Source of the DNA: Enterobacter ludwigii
GTDB lineage: Bacteria; Pseudomonadota; Gammaproteobacteria; Enterobacterales; Enterobacteriaceae
Assembly (NCBI GenBank): GCA_900068845.1
Contig: CEFQ01000005.1
Location: forward strand, 62,001-126,000
Direction of reading: 5' to 3'
DNA length: 64,000 bases
Shown: positions 54,798 through 63,118 of the stretch, one piece after another
How the letters are laid out: every line of letters begins with the position of its first letter
Position numbering within the stretch: the first letter of the stretch is position 1
The notes under the pieces: model-generated
Seen by the model: the letters and a program-made list of their open reading frames with translations, nothing else
Told to the model about the DNA's origin: nothing
Databases searched by the model: none
Translations under genes and position numbers: made by a program

Positions 54798-55718
54798 ATG
54801 GACAAAAATATCCTTTTCAATCAGCGCATTCGCTTGCGTCATTTACATACCTTTGTGGCGGTGGCGCAGCAAGGCACGTTAGGCCGTGCCGCAGAAACAC
54901 TCAATCTGAGCCAGCCTGCCCTGTCGAAAACGCTTAATGAACTGGAGGAGCTGGCGGGCGCACGGCTGTTTGAGCGCGGACGGCTTGGCGCACAACTCAC
55001 TACGCTGGGCGAACAGTTCCTGATTCATGCAGTGAAAGTGCTGGATGCCCTCAATCATGCTGGTCAGAGCTTTAACGCAGCGCAGCCGGGACGACCGGTG
55101 GTCATTCGACTCGGTGCGCTGACTACGGCTGCGATGGGCATGCTGCCGCAAATTCTCGATCGCTTCCATGAGCAACAACCCAATACCACGGTGCAGGTCG
55201 CCACGCTGCACAACAACGTGCTGTTGGCCGGTTTACGTGCGGGGGAATTTGATGTCGGGATTGGGCGCATGGCGGACAGCGACATGATGGCCGGATTAAC
55301 CTATGAATTGTTGTTTCTCGAATCACTTAAACTAGTGGTGCGTCCCGACCACCCACTATTAAGTGACAACGTCATGTTGTCGCGCGCGATGCAGTGGCCG
55401 GTGGTGATTTCGCCGGAAGGCACCGCCCCGCGCCGCATTGCGCAGCACATGCTGGATGAACAAGGTTGTTCGTTACCGGCAAATTGCATCGAAACCTCGT
55501 CAACATCGTTGGCACGTCAGCTGGCACTGCGCTACGACTATGTGTGGTTCGTGCCTTCTGGCGCCATTAAGGAAGATTTGAATCACGATGCGTTGTGCGC
55601 GCTGCCGATTGCCTCGCCGGGCCCCGGCGAGCCAGTTGGCATTATTACCCGCAGCGGTAGCCCGTTAAGCCTGAGCGCCGAAGTTTTGATGGCGACTATC
55701 CGCAAATTCCACAGTTAG
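54798..55718 (+). CDS. LysR-type regulator, PcaQ-like
   Basis: A 306-residue LysR regulator. ATG 54798 (MDKNILFNQRIRLRHLHTFV) fits family starts though its ribosome site is weak. The helix-turn-helix covers AAETLNLSQPALSKTLNELE (about 33-52). The effector domain and the C-terminal PGEPVGIITRSGSPLS resemble PcaQ, the protocatechuate-pathway activator, more than other LysR groups I know. It is divergent from an aromatic acid-type transporter. Its TAG overlaps the smrA TAA by 4 bases. Confidence 0.75.
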   Translation: MDKNILFNQRIRLRHLHTFVAVAQQGTLGRAAETLNLSQPALSKTLNELEELAGARLFERGRLGAQLTTLGEQFLIHAVKVLDALNHAGQSFNAAQPGRPVVIRLGALTTAAMGMLPQILDRFHEQQPNTTVQVATLHNNVLLAGLRAGEFDVGIGRMADSDMMAGLTYELLFLESLKLVVRPDHPLLSDNVMLSRAMQWPVVISPEGTAPRRIAQHMLDEQGCSLPANCIETSSTSLARQLALRYDYVWFVPSGAIKEDLNHDALCALPIASPGPGEPVGIITRSGSPLSLSAEVLMATIRKFHS

Positions 55719-56281
55719 CGACTGTGCTTAGCATGACGTTCACGGTTTTCGAGGCGCGCCTGTTCGGTTTTACGCAGGCCAACATAGAGCGCGCCAGAAC
55801 CGCCGTCTTTCGGTTGCGCGGTACAAAAAGTCTGTACCTGTTCAAACTCCTGCAGCCAGCGCGCCACGTAGCTGCGCACAATATTGGCATGCGACTCATC
55901 GTCGCGTCCTTTGCCGTGAATGATCAGTAAATTGCGCAATCCATGCTTGGTAGCCTGCTGCATAAAGCTAAATAGCGCCTGACGACAAGTCTCTACGGGT
56001 TGACGCAGCAAATTGAGGCTGGCTTCAGGTGGATATTTACCCAAACGAAGTTTATCCAGCACGCCCTGCTGAACGCCATCGACCTTATGTTCCAGCGCCG
56101 TGCTCAGCGGAATGATGTCGAGAAAACCACGCGTAAGAAAATTTTCCTGCTCGTCACTTTCCTGCGGCAAGCGCAACGCTTTGGGCGAAGGCGTAGGCAG
56201 CCACTGAGTGTTAGCGCAATTTTTTAAGGGGGTTACGTCACCCATGGCATCACGGAAAAGGTTTTCATCATCAAGGTTCAT
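55715..56281 (-). CDS. smrA: Smr-domain DNA endonuclease SmrA
   Basis: A 188-residue protein (E. coli YdaL, 187). ATG 56281 (MNLDDENLFRDAMGDVTPLK) follows AGAGGA at about 6 bases. The C-terminal Smr domain (about residues 95-175) has LDKLRLGKYPPEASLNLLRQ, the catalytic-type LLIIHGKGRDDESHANIVRS and GGSGALYVGLRK. E. coli SmrA nicks or cleaves DNA in vitro; its cellular role is unclear. It is divergent from fnr and its 3' end overlaps the PcaQ-like gene. Confidence 0.92.
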   Translation of the reverse strand: MNLDDENLFRDAMGDVTPLKNCANTQWLPTPSPKALRLPQESDEQENFLTRGFLDIIPLSTALEHKVDGVQQGVLDKLRLGKYPPEASLNLLRQPVETCRQALFSFMQQATKHGLRNLLIIHGKGRDDESHANIVRSYVARWLQEFEQVQTFCTAQPKDGGSGALYVGLRKTEQARLENRERHAKHSR

Positions 56282-56543
56282 GGTGTTTCCTCTCGCCTGG
56301 TGTTTACCTAAGCGTCCTTTTCGACGCTGAAGCAAAATATTAGCAAAGGATTATTTGCAAAACATCTGTCACTTTTTGCGCTGCAATAAGTCGTAAGGAG
56401 CTGTAAACCTGGCAACAAAACGTTCCAGATCAATAAATGCCCCTTCGTTAATCCGTCGCAGACCGCGTAATACCTGACATTTGTGGGGTTTTAAGGACAT
56501 TTACTGCTCGGATGAGTTCACTTCGTCGGGAAAAATGTTAAAA

Positions 56544-56557
56544 TTGACCGCAGTCAA
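56544..56557. promoter_or_regulatory. FNR box upstream of fnr
   Basis: TTGAC (56544-56548), CGCA, GTCAA (56553-56557) is a symmetric FNR-type site with one C/G departure in each half from TTGAT....ATCAA. It ends 20 bases before the fnr ATG, where bound FNR would block expression. E. coli fnr is likewise autoregulated. Confidence 0.7.
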
Positions 56558-56577
56558 TAATCATCGAGCGTAACTAT

Positions 56578-57330
56578 ATGATCCAGGAAAAACGCAGCAT
56601 ACGACGTATTCAGTCTGGCGGTTGTGCCATCCATTGCCAGGATTGCAGCATCAGTCAATTGTGTATTCCCTTCACGCTGAACGAGCACGAACTGGATCAG
56701 CTGGATAACATCATTGAGCGCAAAAAGCCGATCCAGAAAGGCCAGACGCTGTTCAAAGCCGGTGATGAACTGAAATCCCTTTACGCTATCCGCTCCGGCA
56801 CCATCAAAAGCTATACCATCACTGAGCAAGGCGACGAGCAAATTACCGGCTTCCACCTGGCAGGTGATTTGGTCGGTTTTGACGCGATTGTGGGGGCAAA
56901 ACATCCTAGCTTTGCCCAGGCGCTGGAAACCGCAATGGTGTGCGAGATTCCGTTTGAAACCCTTGACGATCTCTCCGGTAAAATGCCTGCGCTGCGCCAG
57001 CAGATGATGCGTTTAATGAGCGGCGAAATTAAAGGCGATCAGGATATGATTTTGCTGCTGTCGAAGAAAAATGCTGAAGAGCGTTTGGCGGCGTTTGTCT
57101 GGAATCTGTCGCGTCGTTTCGGCCAGCGCGGTTTCTCGCAGCGTGAATTCCGTCTGACCATGACGCGTGGCGACATTGGTAACTATTTGGGACTAACCGT
57201 AGAAACGATTAGCCGTTTGCTGGGCCGCTTCCAGAAAAGTGGCATGTTGGCCGTTAAAGGCAAATATATCACCATCGAGAACCACGCTCTGCTGGCAGAA
57301 TTAGCTGGCCAGACCGAACAAGCCGCGTAA
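56578..57330 (+). CDS. fnr: Anaerobic regulator FNR
   Basis: A 250-residue global regulator of the aerobic/anaerobic switch, the same length as E. coli FNR. The oxygen-sensing [4Fe-4S] ligands C20, C23, C29 and C122 are all present ([18 protein letters not shown]), as is the non-ligand C16. The DNA-recognition helix is [18 protein letters not shown], with the Glu, Ser and Arg that read TTGAT. A self-binding site lies upstream. uspE follows after 118 bases, as in E. coli. Confidence 0.97.
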   Translation: MIQEKRSIRRIQSGGCAIHCQDCSISQLCIPFTLNEHELDQLDNIIERKKPIQKGQTLFKAGDELKSLYAIRSGTIKSYTITEQGDEQITGFHLAGDLVGFDAIVGAKHPSFAQALETAMVCEIPFETLDDLSGKMPALRQQMMRLMSGEIKGDQDMILLLSKKNAEERLAAFVWNLSRRFGQRGFSQREFRLTMTRGDIGNYLGLTVETISRLLGRFQKSGMLAVKGKYITIENHALLAELAGQTEQAA

Positions 57331-57335
57331 TTCTG

Positions 57336-57371
57336 TGCCGGGTTGATAAAAGTTATTTTATTGATCCGGCA
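57336..57371 (+). terminator. Weak hairpin after fnr
   Basis: TGCCGG (57336-57341) and CCGGCA (57366-57371) enclose a partly paired AT-rich middle. It may attenuate fnr transcription before uspE; it is not a classical terminator. Confidence 0.35.
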
Positions 57372-57448
57372 ACAACTTTTCCCCTTCTGCCCTGTCTAAA
57401 CTTAGGCTATCTTTATTCCAACTTGCTTTGGTTTTAGGAGATCGGCTT

Positions 57449-58405
57449 ATGTCCCGGTACCAAAATATTCTGGTGGCTATTGATGCCCAGCAGGACGATC
57501 AGCCTGCGCTGCGGCGTGCGGTTTATCTCAATCAACGTATCGGCGGAAAAATCAAAGCTTTCCTGCCTATCTACGACTTCTCATATGAAATGACCACGCT
57601 GTTGTCGCCCGATGAGCGCTCCAACATGCGTAAAGGTGTAATTAGCCAACGCATCGAATGGATCCGCCAGCAAGCACAGGCGTATATCGAAGCCGGCGTT
57701 GAGATTGAAATCAAAGTGGTTTGGCACAATCGGCCATATGAAGCCATCATCCAGGAAATTCTGGCGCACCAGCATGATTTGGTGTTGAAAATGGCGCACC
57801 AGCACGATCGTCTGGAAGCGGTGATATTCACTCCGACGGATTGGCATCTGCTGCGTAAATGCCCTTGTCCGGTCTGGATGGTGAAAGATCAGGCCTGGCC
57901 TGAAGGCGGTAAAGCGGTGGTTGCGGTCAATTTAGCCAGCGAGGAGCCGCACCATGATGAACTTAATCAGAAGCTGATTCGTGAAACCACGCTGCTGGCT
58001 GAAATGGTAAATCACACCGAAGTCCATTTAGTCGGCGCTTATCCCATTACGCCTATTAACATCGCTATTGAACTTCCCGACTTTGATCCTAGCGTTTACA
58101 ACGACGCGATTCGCGGCCAACATTTAGTGGCGATGAAAGCGCTGCGTCAGAAATTCTCCATCAGCGAAGAGTTCACCCATGTGGCGAAAGGTTTGCCAGA
58201 GGAAGTGATTCCAGATATCGCCTCGCATCTGGACGCCGGGATTGTGGTGCTCGGCACCATCGGTCGTACCGGTCTGTCAGCGGCGTTCCTGGGTAACACC
58301 GCGGAACAGGTGATTGACCATTTACGTTGTGATTTGCTGGCGATCAAGCCGGATGATTTCAAATCGCCAATTGAATATGATGACGAAGAAGATGAAGACG
58401 ATTGA
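57449..58405 (+). CDS. uspE: Universal stress protein E
   Basis: A 318-residue cytoplasmic protein with two universal stress protein domains in tandem. The first starts [20 protein letters not shown]. The second starts about residue 155 ([12 protein letters not shown]) and ends with the nucleotide-binding pattern [20 protein letters not shown]. The tail is acidic (YDDEEDEDD). ATG 57449 follows TAGGAG at 8 bases. In E. coli UspE is linked to DNA damage resistance, motility and cell aggregation. It lies after fnr as in E. coli, but its other neighbour here is pntB. Confidence 0.93.
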   Translation: MSRYQNILVAIDAQQDDQPALRRAVYLNQRIGGKIKAFLPIYDFSYEMTTLLSPDERSNMRKGVISQRIEWIRQQAQAYIEAGVEIEIKVVWHNRPYEAIIQEILAHQHDLVLKMAHQHDRLEAVIFTPTDWHLLRKCPCPVWMVKDQAWPEGGKAVVAVNLASEEPHHDELNQKLIRETTLLAEMVNHTEVHLVGAYPITPINIAIELPDFDPSVYNDAIRGQHLVAMKALRQKFSISEEFTHVAKGLPEEVIPDIASHLDAGIVVLGTIGRTGLSAAFLGNTAEQVIDHLRCDLLAIKPDDFKSPIEYDDEEDEDD

Positions 58406-58407
58406 TT

Positions 58408-58440
58408 AAAAAAGGGCGGCTCGCAATGGCCGCCCTTTTT
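58408..58440. terminator. Bidirectional terminator between uspE and pntB
   Basis: A run of A, GGGCGGC (58414-58420), loop TCGCAATG, GCCGCCC (58429-58435), TTTTT. It is well suited to end both convergent transcripts. Confidence 0.9.
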
Positions 58441-58482
58441 GTTGCTACTCAGGGCGATGAATCACATCGCCCTCCTGCTTTA

Positions 58483-59871
58483 TCATAGCGCGCGCAGAAT
58501 ACCTTCAACGCTCGCCTTCGCATCGCCAAATAGCATTTGCGTGTTGTCTTTAAAGAACAGCGGATTCTGTACCCCTGCGTATCCGGTATTCATCGAACGT
58601 TTAAACACAATCACGTTCTGCGCTTTCCACACTTCCAATACTGGCATACCAGCGATGGGGCTGCGTGGATCTTCCAGCGCGGCTGGGTTAACGGTGTCAT
58701 TCGCGCCGATGACCAGAACGGTATCGGTATCGCTGAAGTCATCGTTAATCTCGTCCATTTCCAGCACCACATCGTAAGGTACTTTCGCTTCCGCCAGCAG
58801 TACGTTCATGTGGCCAGGCAGACGTCCCGCAACCGGATGAATACCAAAACGAACCTTGATACCACGCGCACGCAGTTTTTCGGTAATTTCGGCAACCGGA
58901 TACTGCGCCTGAGCTACCGCCATGCCATAGCCCGGCGTGATCACCACAGAAGAAGAGGCTTTCAGCAGCTCTGCAGTCTCTTCAGCGGTGATTTCACGAT
59001 GTTCACCCACTTCATCGCTCTCGCTACCCACGCTCACGTCGGTACCAAAACCACCGGCGATTACGCTGATGAAGGAGCGATTCATCGCTTTACACATGAT
59101 GTAGGAGAGGATGGCACCGGAAGAACCGACCAGCGCGCCAGTGACGATCAGCAAGTCATTGCTCAGCATGAAGCCCGCTGCCGCCGCTGCCCAACCGGAG
59201 TAGGAGTTCAGCATCGAGACCACCACCGGCATATCCGCACCGCCGATAGACGCCACCAGATGCCAGCCGAACACCAATGCAATGATGGTCATCAGCAGCA
59301 GCGCAAACACCTGCGCGCCAGTACTCTCGGTTTGCACGAACCACAGCATTAGCAGGAAGGAGACCACCAGCGCAGCGAGGTTCATTTTATGACGATGGGG
59401 CAGCATCAGCGCAGAAGAAGAGATCTTGCCGCGCAATTTACCAAACGCCACCAGGGACCCGGTGAAGGTTACTGCACCAATGAAGATGCCGAGGAACACT
59501 TCGGTGAGATGGATATTTTCCATGACCGGCGTAAGGCCTGGAGCGTGATCGATGAAGCTGTTAAAGCCCACTAATACCGCCGCCAACCCCACGAAGCTGT
59601 GCAGAATGGCCACCAGCTCCGGCATTTCGGTCATTTCAACTTTCTTCGCCAGGCGCAAGCCAATCGCACCGCCGATCACCATCGCCACAAGAATCCACGC
59701 AACGTTTCCGGTATTCGGGCCAAAAATAGTTGCGAGCAGCGCAATCGCCATGCCACTCATGCCAAAAATATTACCCTGCTTAGAGCTCTCGTGTTTCGAG
59801 AGACCGGCAAGGCTGCAAATAAACAGAATCGCGGCAACAATATATGCTGCAGTAACTAATCCGCCAGACAT
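58483..59871 (-). CDS. pntB: NAD(P) transhydrogenase subunit beta
   Basis: A 462-residue inner membrane subunit that carries the NADP(H)-binding domain III. The N-terminal 240 residues have about nine hydrophobic segments. The C-terminal soluble domain has the nucleotide motif [17 protein letters not shown] and later [20 protein letters not shown]. Length equals E. coli PntB (462). With PntA it couples proton flow to NADP+ reduction by NADH. It lies 11 bases downstream of pntA in one operon. Confidence 0.96.
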   Translation of the reverse strand: MSGGLVTAAYIVAAILFICSLAGLSKHESSKQGNIFGMSGMAIALLATIFGPNTGNVAWILVAMVIGGAIGLRLAKKVEMTEMPELVAILHSFVGLAAVLVGFNSFIDHAPGLTPVMENIHLTEVFLGIFIGAVTFTGSLVAFGKLRGKISSSALMLPHRHKMNLAALVVSFLLMLWFVQTESTGAQVFALLLMTIIALVFGWHLVASIGGADMPVVVSMLNSYSGWAAAAAGFMLSNDLLIVTGALVGSSGAILSYIMCKAMNRSFISVIAGGFGTDVSVGSESDEVGEHREITAEETAELLKASSSVVITPGYGMAVAQAQYPVAEITEKLRARGIKVRFGIHPVAGRLPGHMNVLLAEAKVPYDVVLEMDEINDDFSDTDTVLVIGANDTVNPAALEDPRSPIAGMPVLEVWKAQNVIVFKRSMNTGYAGVQNPLFFKDNTQMLFGDAKASVEGILRAL

Positions 59872-59882
59872 GTTGCTACCCC

Positions 59883-61412
59883 TTAATTCTTACGAAACAT
59901 TTTCAGCATGCGCTGGGTGACGGTGAAACCACCGAAGATATTGATGCTGGCAATCAGTACAGCGATAAACGACAGCATCGTTACCCAACCGCCGTGGCCC
60001 ATCTGCAGCACCGCGCCCACCACAATAATGCCGGAAATGGCGTTAGTGACAGCCATCAACGGCGTGTGTAAGGCGTGACTCACGTTCCACACCACGTAAT
60101 AGCCGACGACACAAGAGAGTGCGAAGACGGTGAAGTGCGACAGGAAGTCAGGCGGCGCCACATTGGCCAGGCAGGCAAACAGCACAACCGCCAACGCCAG
60201 CAGCAGAGACTTACGCCACGGCGAAACCGGTTTCGCTTCGGCCTTCGGTAGCGGCTGTGCAGCAGGTTGCGCTTTCGGTGCGGCAGAAACCTGAATCGGC
60301 GGTGCCGGCCATGTCACTTCGCCATCACGAATCACCGTCACGCCTCGCACCACGACGTCTTCAAAATCCACGGTGATTTCACCGTTTTTCTCTTTGCACA
60401 GCAGCTTCAGCAGGTTGACGAGGTTGGTGCCATATAACTGTGAGGACTGCGTTGGCAGGCGGCTTGGCAAATCGGTGTAACCGATAATCTTCACGCCGTT
60501 GCTGGTTAGGGTCACCTGATCGGCAACCGTTAATTCGCAGTTACCGCCGGTTTGTGCGGCCAGGTCGACAATCACGCTGCCCGGCTTCATGCTAGCAACC
60601 ATCTCAGCGGTGATTAGCTTCGGTGCGGGACGGCCAGGAATCAGCGCGGTAGTCACAATAATGTCGACGTCTTTCGCCTGAGCGGCAAACAGTTCCATCT
60701 CTGCCTTAATAAAGGCTTCAGACATTACTTTGGCATAGCCATCGCCACTGCCCGCTTCTTCTTCGAAATCCAGTTCCAGAAACTCGGCGCCCATACTTTG
60801 CACCTGCTCTTTCACTTCCGGACGCGTATCGAAAGCACGCACGATGGCACCCAAACTGCCTGCCGCACCGATTGCCGCCAATCCTGCGACGCCAGCACCG
60901 ATAACCATCACTTTTGCCGGCGGCACTTTACCGGCAGCGGTAATTTGGCCGGTGAAGAAGCGACCGAATTCGTGAGCGGCTTCAACGATGGCACGATAAC
61001 CGGCGATGTTCGCCATTGAGCTCAACGCATCAAGCGCCTGCGCACGTGAAATACGCGGTACCGAATCCATCGCCATCACGGTGACGCTGCGCGCAGCCAA
61101 CTTCTCCAACAATGCAGGATTCTGCGCAGGCCAGATAAAGCTCACCAGCGTGCTACCGGCACGCGTTAATTCGATTTCCTGGTCGTCAGGCGCATTCACT
61201 TTTAAAACGATGTCTGATTGCCACACATCATGGGTGTTAGTAATGGTGGCGCCCACGGCGATAAAGCTTTCATCATCAAAGCTGGCGCGAAGTCCTGCGC
61301 TCTGTTCAACGGTTACGCTGAATCCCAGCTTGATCAGTTGCTCAACGGTCTTAGGCGTGGCAGCCACGCGCGACTCATTGGCTAACCGTTCTTTGGGTAT
61401 CCCAATTAACAT
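59883..61412 (-). CDS. pntA: NAD(P) transhydrogenase subunit alpha
   Basis: A 509-residue subunit (E. coli 510). ATG 61412 ([20 protein letters not shown]) is 6 bases from AAGGAA. Domain I binds NAD(H) through [20 protein letters not shown] and the acidic VRAFDTRPE, with [20 protein letters not shown] nearby. The C-terminal part, after a Pro/Ala-rich linker (about residues 375-400), has four membrane helices. It starts the pntAB operon. A strong hairpin lies 54-81 bases upstream of the ATG. Confidence 0.96.
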   Translation of the reverse strand: MLIGIPKERLANESRVAATPKTVEQLIKLGFSVTVEQSAGLRASFDDESFIAVGATITNTHDVWQSDIVLKVNAPDDQEIELTRAGSTLVSFIWPAQNPALLEKLAARSVTVMAMDSVPRISRAQALDALSSMANIAGYRAIVEAAHEFGRFFTGQITAAGKVPPAKVMVIGAGVAGLAAIGAAGSLGAIVRAFDTRPEVKEQVQSMGAEFLELDFEEEAGSGDGYAKVMSEAFIKAEMELFAAQAKDVDIIVTTALIPGRPAPKLITAEMVASMKPGSVIVDLAAQTGGNCELTVADQVTLTSNGVKIIGYTDLPSRLPTQSSQLYGTNLVNLLKLLCKEKNGEITVDFEDVVVRGVTVIRDGEVTWPAPPIQVSAAPKAQPAAQPLPKAEAKPVSPWRKSLLLALAVVLFACLANVAPPDFLSHFTVFALSCVVGYYVVWNVSHALHTPLMAVTNAISGIIVVGAVLQMGHGGWVTMLSFIAVLIASINIFGGFTVTQRMLKMFRKN

Positions 61413-61465
61413 ACTGTTTCCTTTCAACAATTAAAGGACGAGGTTGTGTAAGTGGCATAAAACTT

Positions 61466-61493
61466 AAAAGCTGAAACAGAGTTTCAGCTTTTT
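61466..61493. terminator. Orphan terminator-like hairpin upstream of pntA
   Basis: AAAAGCTGAAAC (61466-61477), AGA, GTTTCAGCTTTT (61481-61492) plus one more T: a perfect 12-base stem ending in T/A runs on both strands. No known gene ends here. It would lie in the pntAB leader RNA or at the end of an unannotated transcript. Confidence 0.7.
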
Positions 61494-61747
61494 ATGAGCA
61501 AAATGCACAATGTAACAAAGTCTTTATAACCTACTGAAAATATGAACAGCGATCCACAGCGATAACGCCTACTTATGACATTCACGCAAATATTCAGGCG
61601 CTACGATTGAATGCCGCGGTTTGCAACTGCATTTGGAACAAATTAAAAAATATTCTGCTGCGCAAAATCGTGTCATGTCGAATTAAGTGTTTTTAAAAAC
61701 CTTTAATTAACAACGCGTTAACTATTATGGCACTATGTATTACCAGA

Positions 61748-61759
61748 TTAACCGGTTAA
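61748..61759. promoter_or_regulatory. Palindrome in the pntA-ydgH region
   Basis: TTAACCGGTTAA is a perfect 12-base palindrome, a typical size for a dimeric repressor site. The binding protein is unknown. Confidence 0.35.
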
Positions 61760-61853
61760 CTGTGCAAAAAAGAGCCGTAACAGAAGTAAATGACAGGCTG
61801 ATGAATAAACTGCAGAGATTGTCAATCTTATGCGCTTAAATTGGCTGAGACAG

Positions 61854-61879
61854 GCTGATTATTACATGCAATAATCAGC
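61854..61879 (+). other. Hairpin in the ydgH leader
   Basis: GCTGATTATT (61854-61863), loop ACATGC, AATAATCAGC (61870-61879): a perfect 10-base stem 72 bases before the ydgH ATG, with no T run. It may be an operator or a leader RNA structure. Confidence 0.5.
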
Positions 61880-61951
61880 GGCTAATCTGTTATACATCAA
61901 GAGTCCAGCACGTTTTCGTACTCATTTTGCGTAAGGCGAAGGATCATTTTT

Positions 61952-62908
61952 ATGAAGCTGAAGAACACCATTCTGGCGTCAACCTTGTTATCACTGCTGG
62001 CAGCAAATGCGTTCGCTGCTAAAGAGTTAACGCCAGAGCAAGCGGCCGCGTTGAAACCATTCGAACGTATTAATATCAGCGGTCGTTTCAATGCCATTGG
62101 CGATGCAACAGATGCCATCTCTAAACAAGCCGATGCTAAAGGCGCTGACTCTTTCTATGTTCAGGGTATTAATGACAGCAACGGCAACGGCGGCAACTGG
62201 CGCGTAACGGCTGATTTATACAAAGCCAATGCACCAAAAGCCGATGATGCCACTAAATACCGTACCTTCTCCGGTGTGAAAGAGCTGCCGAAAGCAGAAG
62301 CTTATCGCCTTGAGCCTTATGATACCGTGTCGGTAAACGGTTTCTTCTCAAGCCAGCCAGACGTTAATGAAGCGATTGCGAAGGCTGCCAAAAATAAAGG
62401 TGCTGCTTCGTTCTTTATTGTTCGTCAGGTTGATGCGAACAACGGCGGCAACCAATATGTTACCGCTTACGTTTATAAAGCTGATGCACCAGAGCGTAAG
62501 GTGCAGAACACCTCTGATTCGATCCCAGCAGATTCCGAAGCCGGCAAAGCAGCGCTCGCCGCAGGCGGTACAGCTGCAACGAAAGTGGCCATTCCTGGAG
62601 TAGCCTCTTCGGATACACCAAGCCGCAACGTGGGTCGTTTCTTCGAAACCCAAAGTTCAACCGGCGAGCGTTATACCGTGAAAACCGCTGATGGCCGCAG
62701 CGTACAGGAAGTGAATGCGATTACCGCGGCGCAGATGCAGCCGTTCGATACCATTACCTTCTCCGACCACTTCGGTACGCCAACTGAAATCTCTGAAGCA
62801 GTCGGCAAACGCGCAGTGGCAAAAGGGGCTAAGTACTATCACATCACGCGTCAATGGCAGAACCAGAGCGGCGGCAATCTGACCGTCACCGCCGATCTGT
62901 TTAAGTAA
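61952..62908 (+). CDS. ydgH: YdgH, exported protein with three DUF1471 domains
   Basis: A 318-residue periplasmic protein (E. coli YdgH, 314). The signal peptide ends LLAANAFA before AKELTPEQAAALKPFERINI. Three DUF1471 repeats follow, at about residues 35-92, 118-178 and 257-318. Each runs from a PFERINISGRF / PYDTVSVNGFF / PFDTITFSDHF start to a GADSFYV / GAASFFI / GAKYYHI strand. The low-complexity linker (about 185-240) is Ala/Ser/Thr-rich. In enterobacteria the DUF1471 family is associated with stress, biofilm and virulence; the YdgH mechanism is unknown. Its neighbours pntA and ydgI are as in E. coli. Confidence 0.93.
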   Translation: MKLKNTILASTLLSLLAANAFAAKELTPEQAAALKPFERINISGRFNAIGDATDAISKQADAKGADSFYVQGINDSNGNGGNWRVTADLYKANAPKADDATKYRTFSGVKELPKAEAYRLEPYDTVSVNGFFSSQPDVNEAIAKAAKNKGAASFFIVRQVDANNGGNQYVTAYVYKADAPERKVQNTSDSIPADSEAGKAALAAGGTAATKVAIPGVASSDTPSRNVGRFFETQSSTGERYTVKTADGRSVQEVNAITAAQMQPFDTITFSDHFGTPTEISEAVGKRAVAKGAKYYHITRQWQNQSGGNLTVTADLFK

Positions 62909-62917
62909 TTCTCATTA

Positions 62918-62940
62918 AGGGCGGCGTTCGTCGCCCTCTT
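62918..62940 (+). terminator. Terminator after ydgH
   Basis: AGGGCG (62918-62923) pairs with CGCCCT (62932-62937) around a short inner loop that includes TTCG, followed by CTTCTGTTGTTT. Confidence 0.6.
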
Positions 62941-63118
62941 CTGTTGTTTGCATAATCTCTGCACGATTTTGCATAGTCTTGCATTGCCTTCCCGTATCGC
63001 ACTCCGTAAAATCTGCCGCCTGTTTTAGGGGATTCCGTTTCAAAGTTGGCTCATTGCCACGCGACACGCTAGCGGAATCGTCACTACCCAGCATACTCTG
63101 CTGCTCAGGATGGGCGTT

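Larger units (their letters stand above)
61413..61951. other. Long intergenic region between pntA and ydgH
   Basis: A 539-base, AT-rich region with no open frame of note. It must hold divergent promoters for pntAB and ydgH. Visible structure: a terminator-like hairpin at 61466-61493, the palindrome TTAACCGGTTAA at 61748-61759, direct repeats GACAGGCTGAT at 61792-61802 and 61849-61859, and a 10-base hairpin at 61854-61879. A small RNA gene is possible but not shown. Confidence 0.6.

Noticed and set aside
56342..56543. FnrS-type small RNA between smrA and fnr
   Set aside because: No sequence similar to E. coli FnrS and no T-run hairpin; smrA and fnr simply share a divergent promoter region.
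58537..59352. 271-residue + frame opposite pntB
   Set aside because: Shadow of the well-conserved pntB; His/Arg-rich translation typical of antisense frames.
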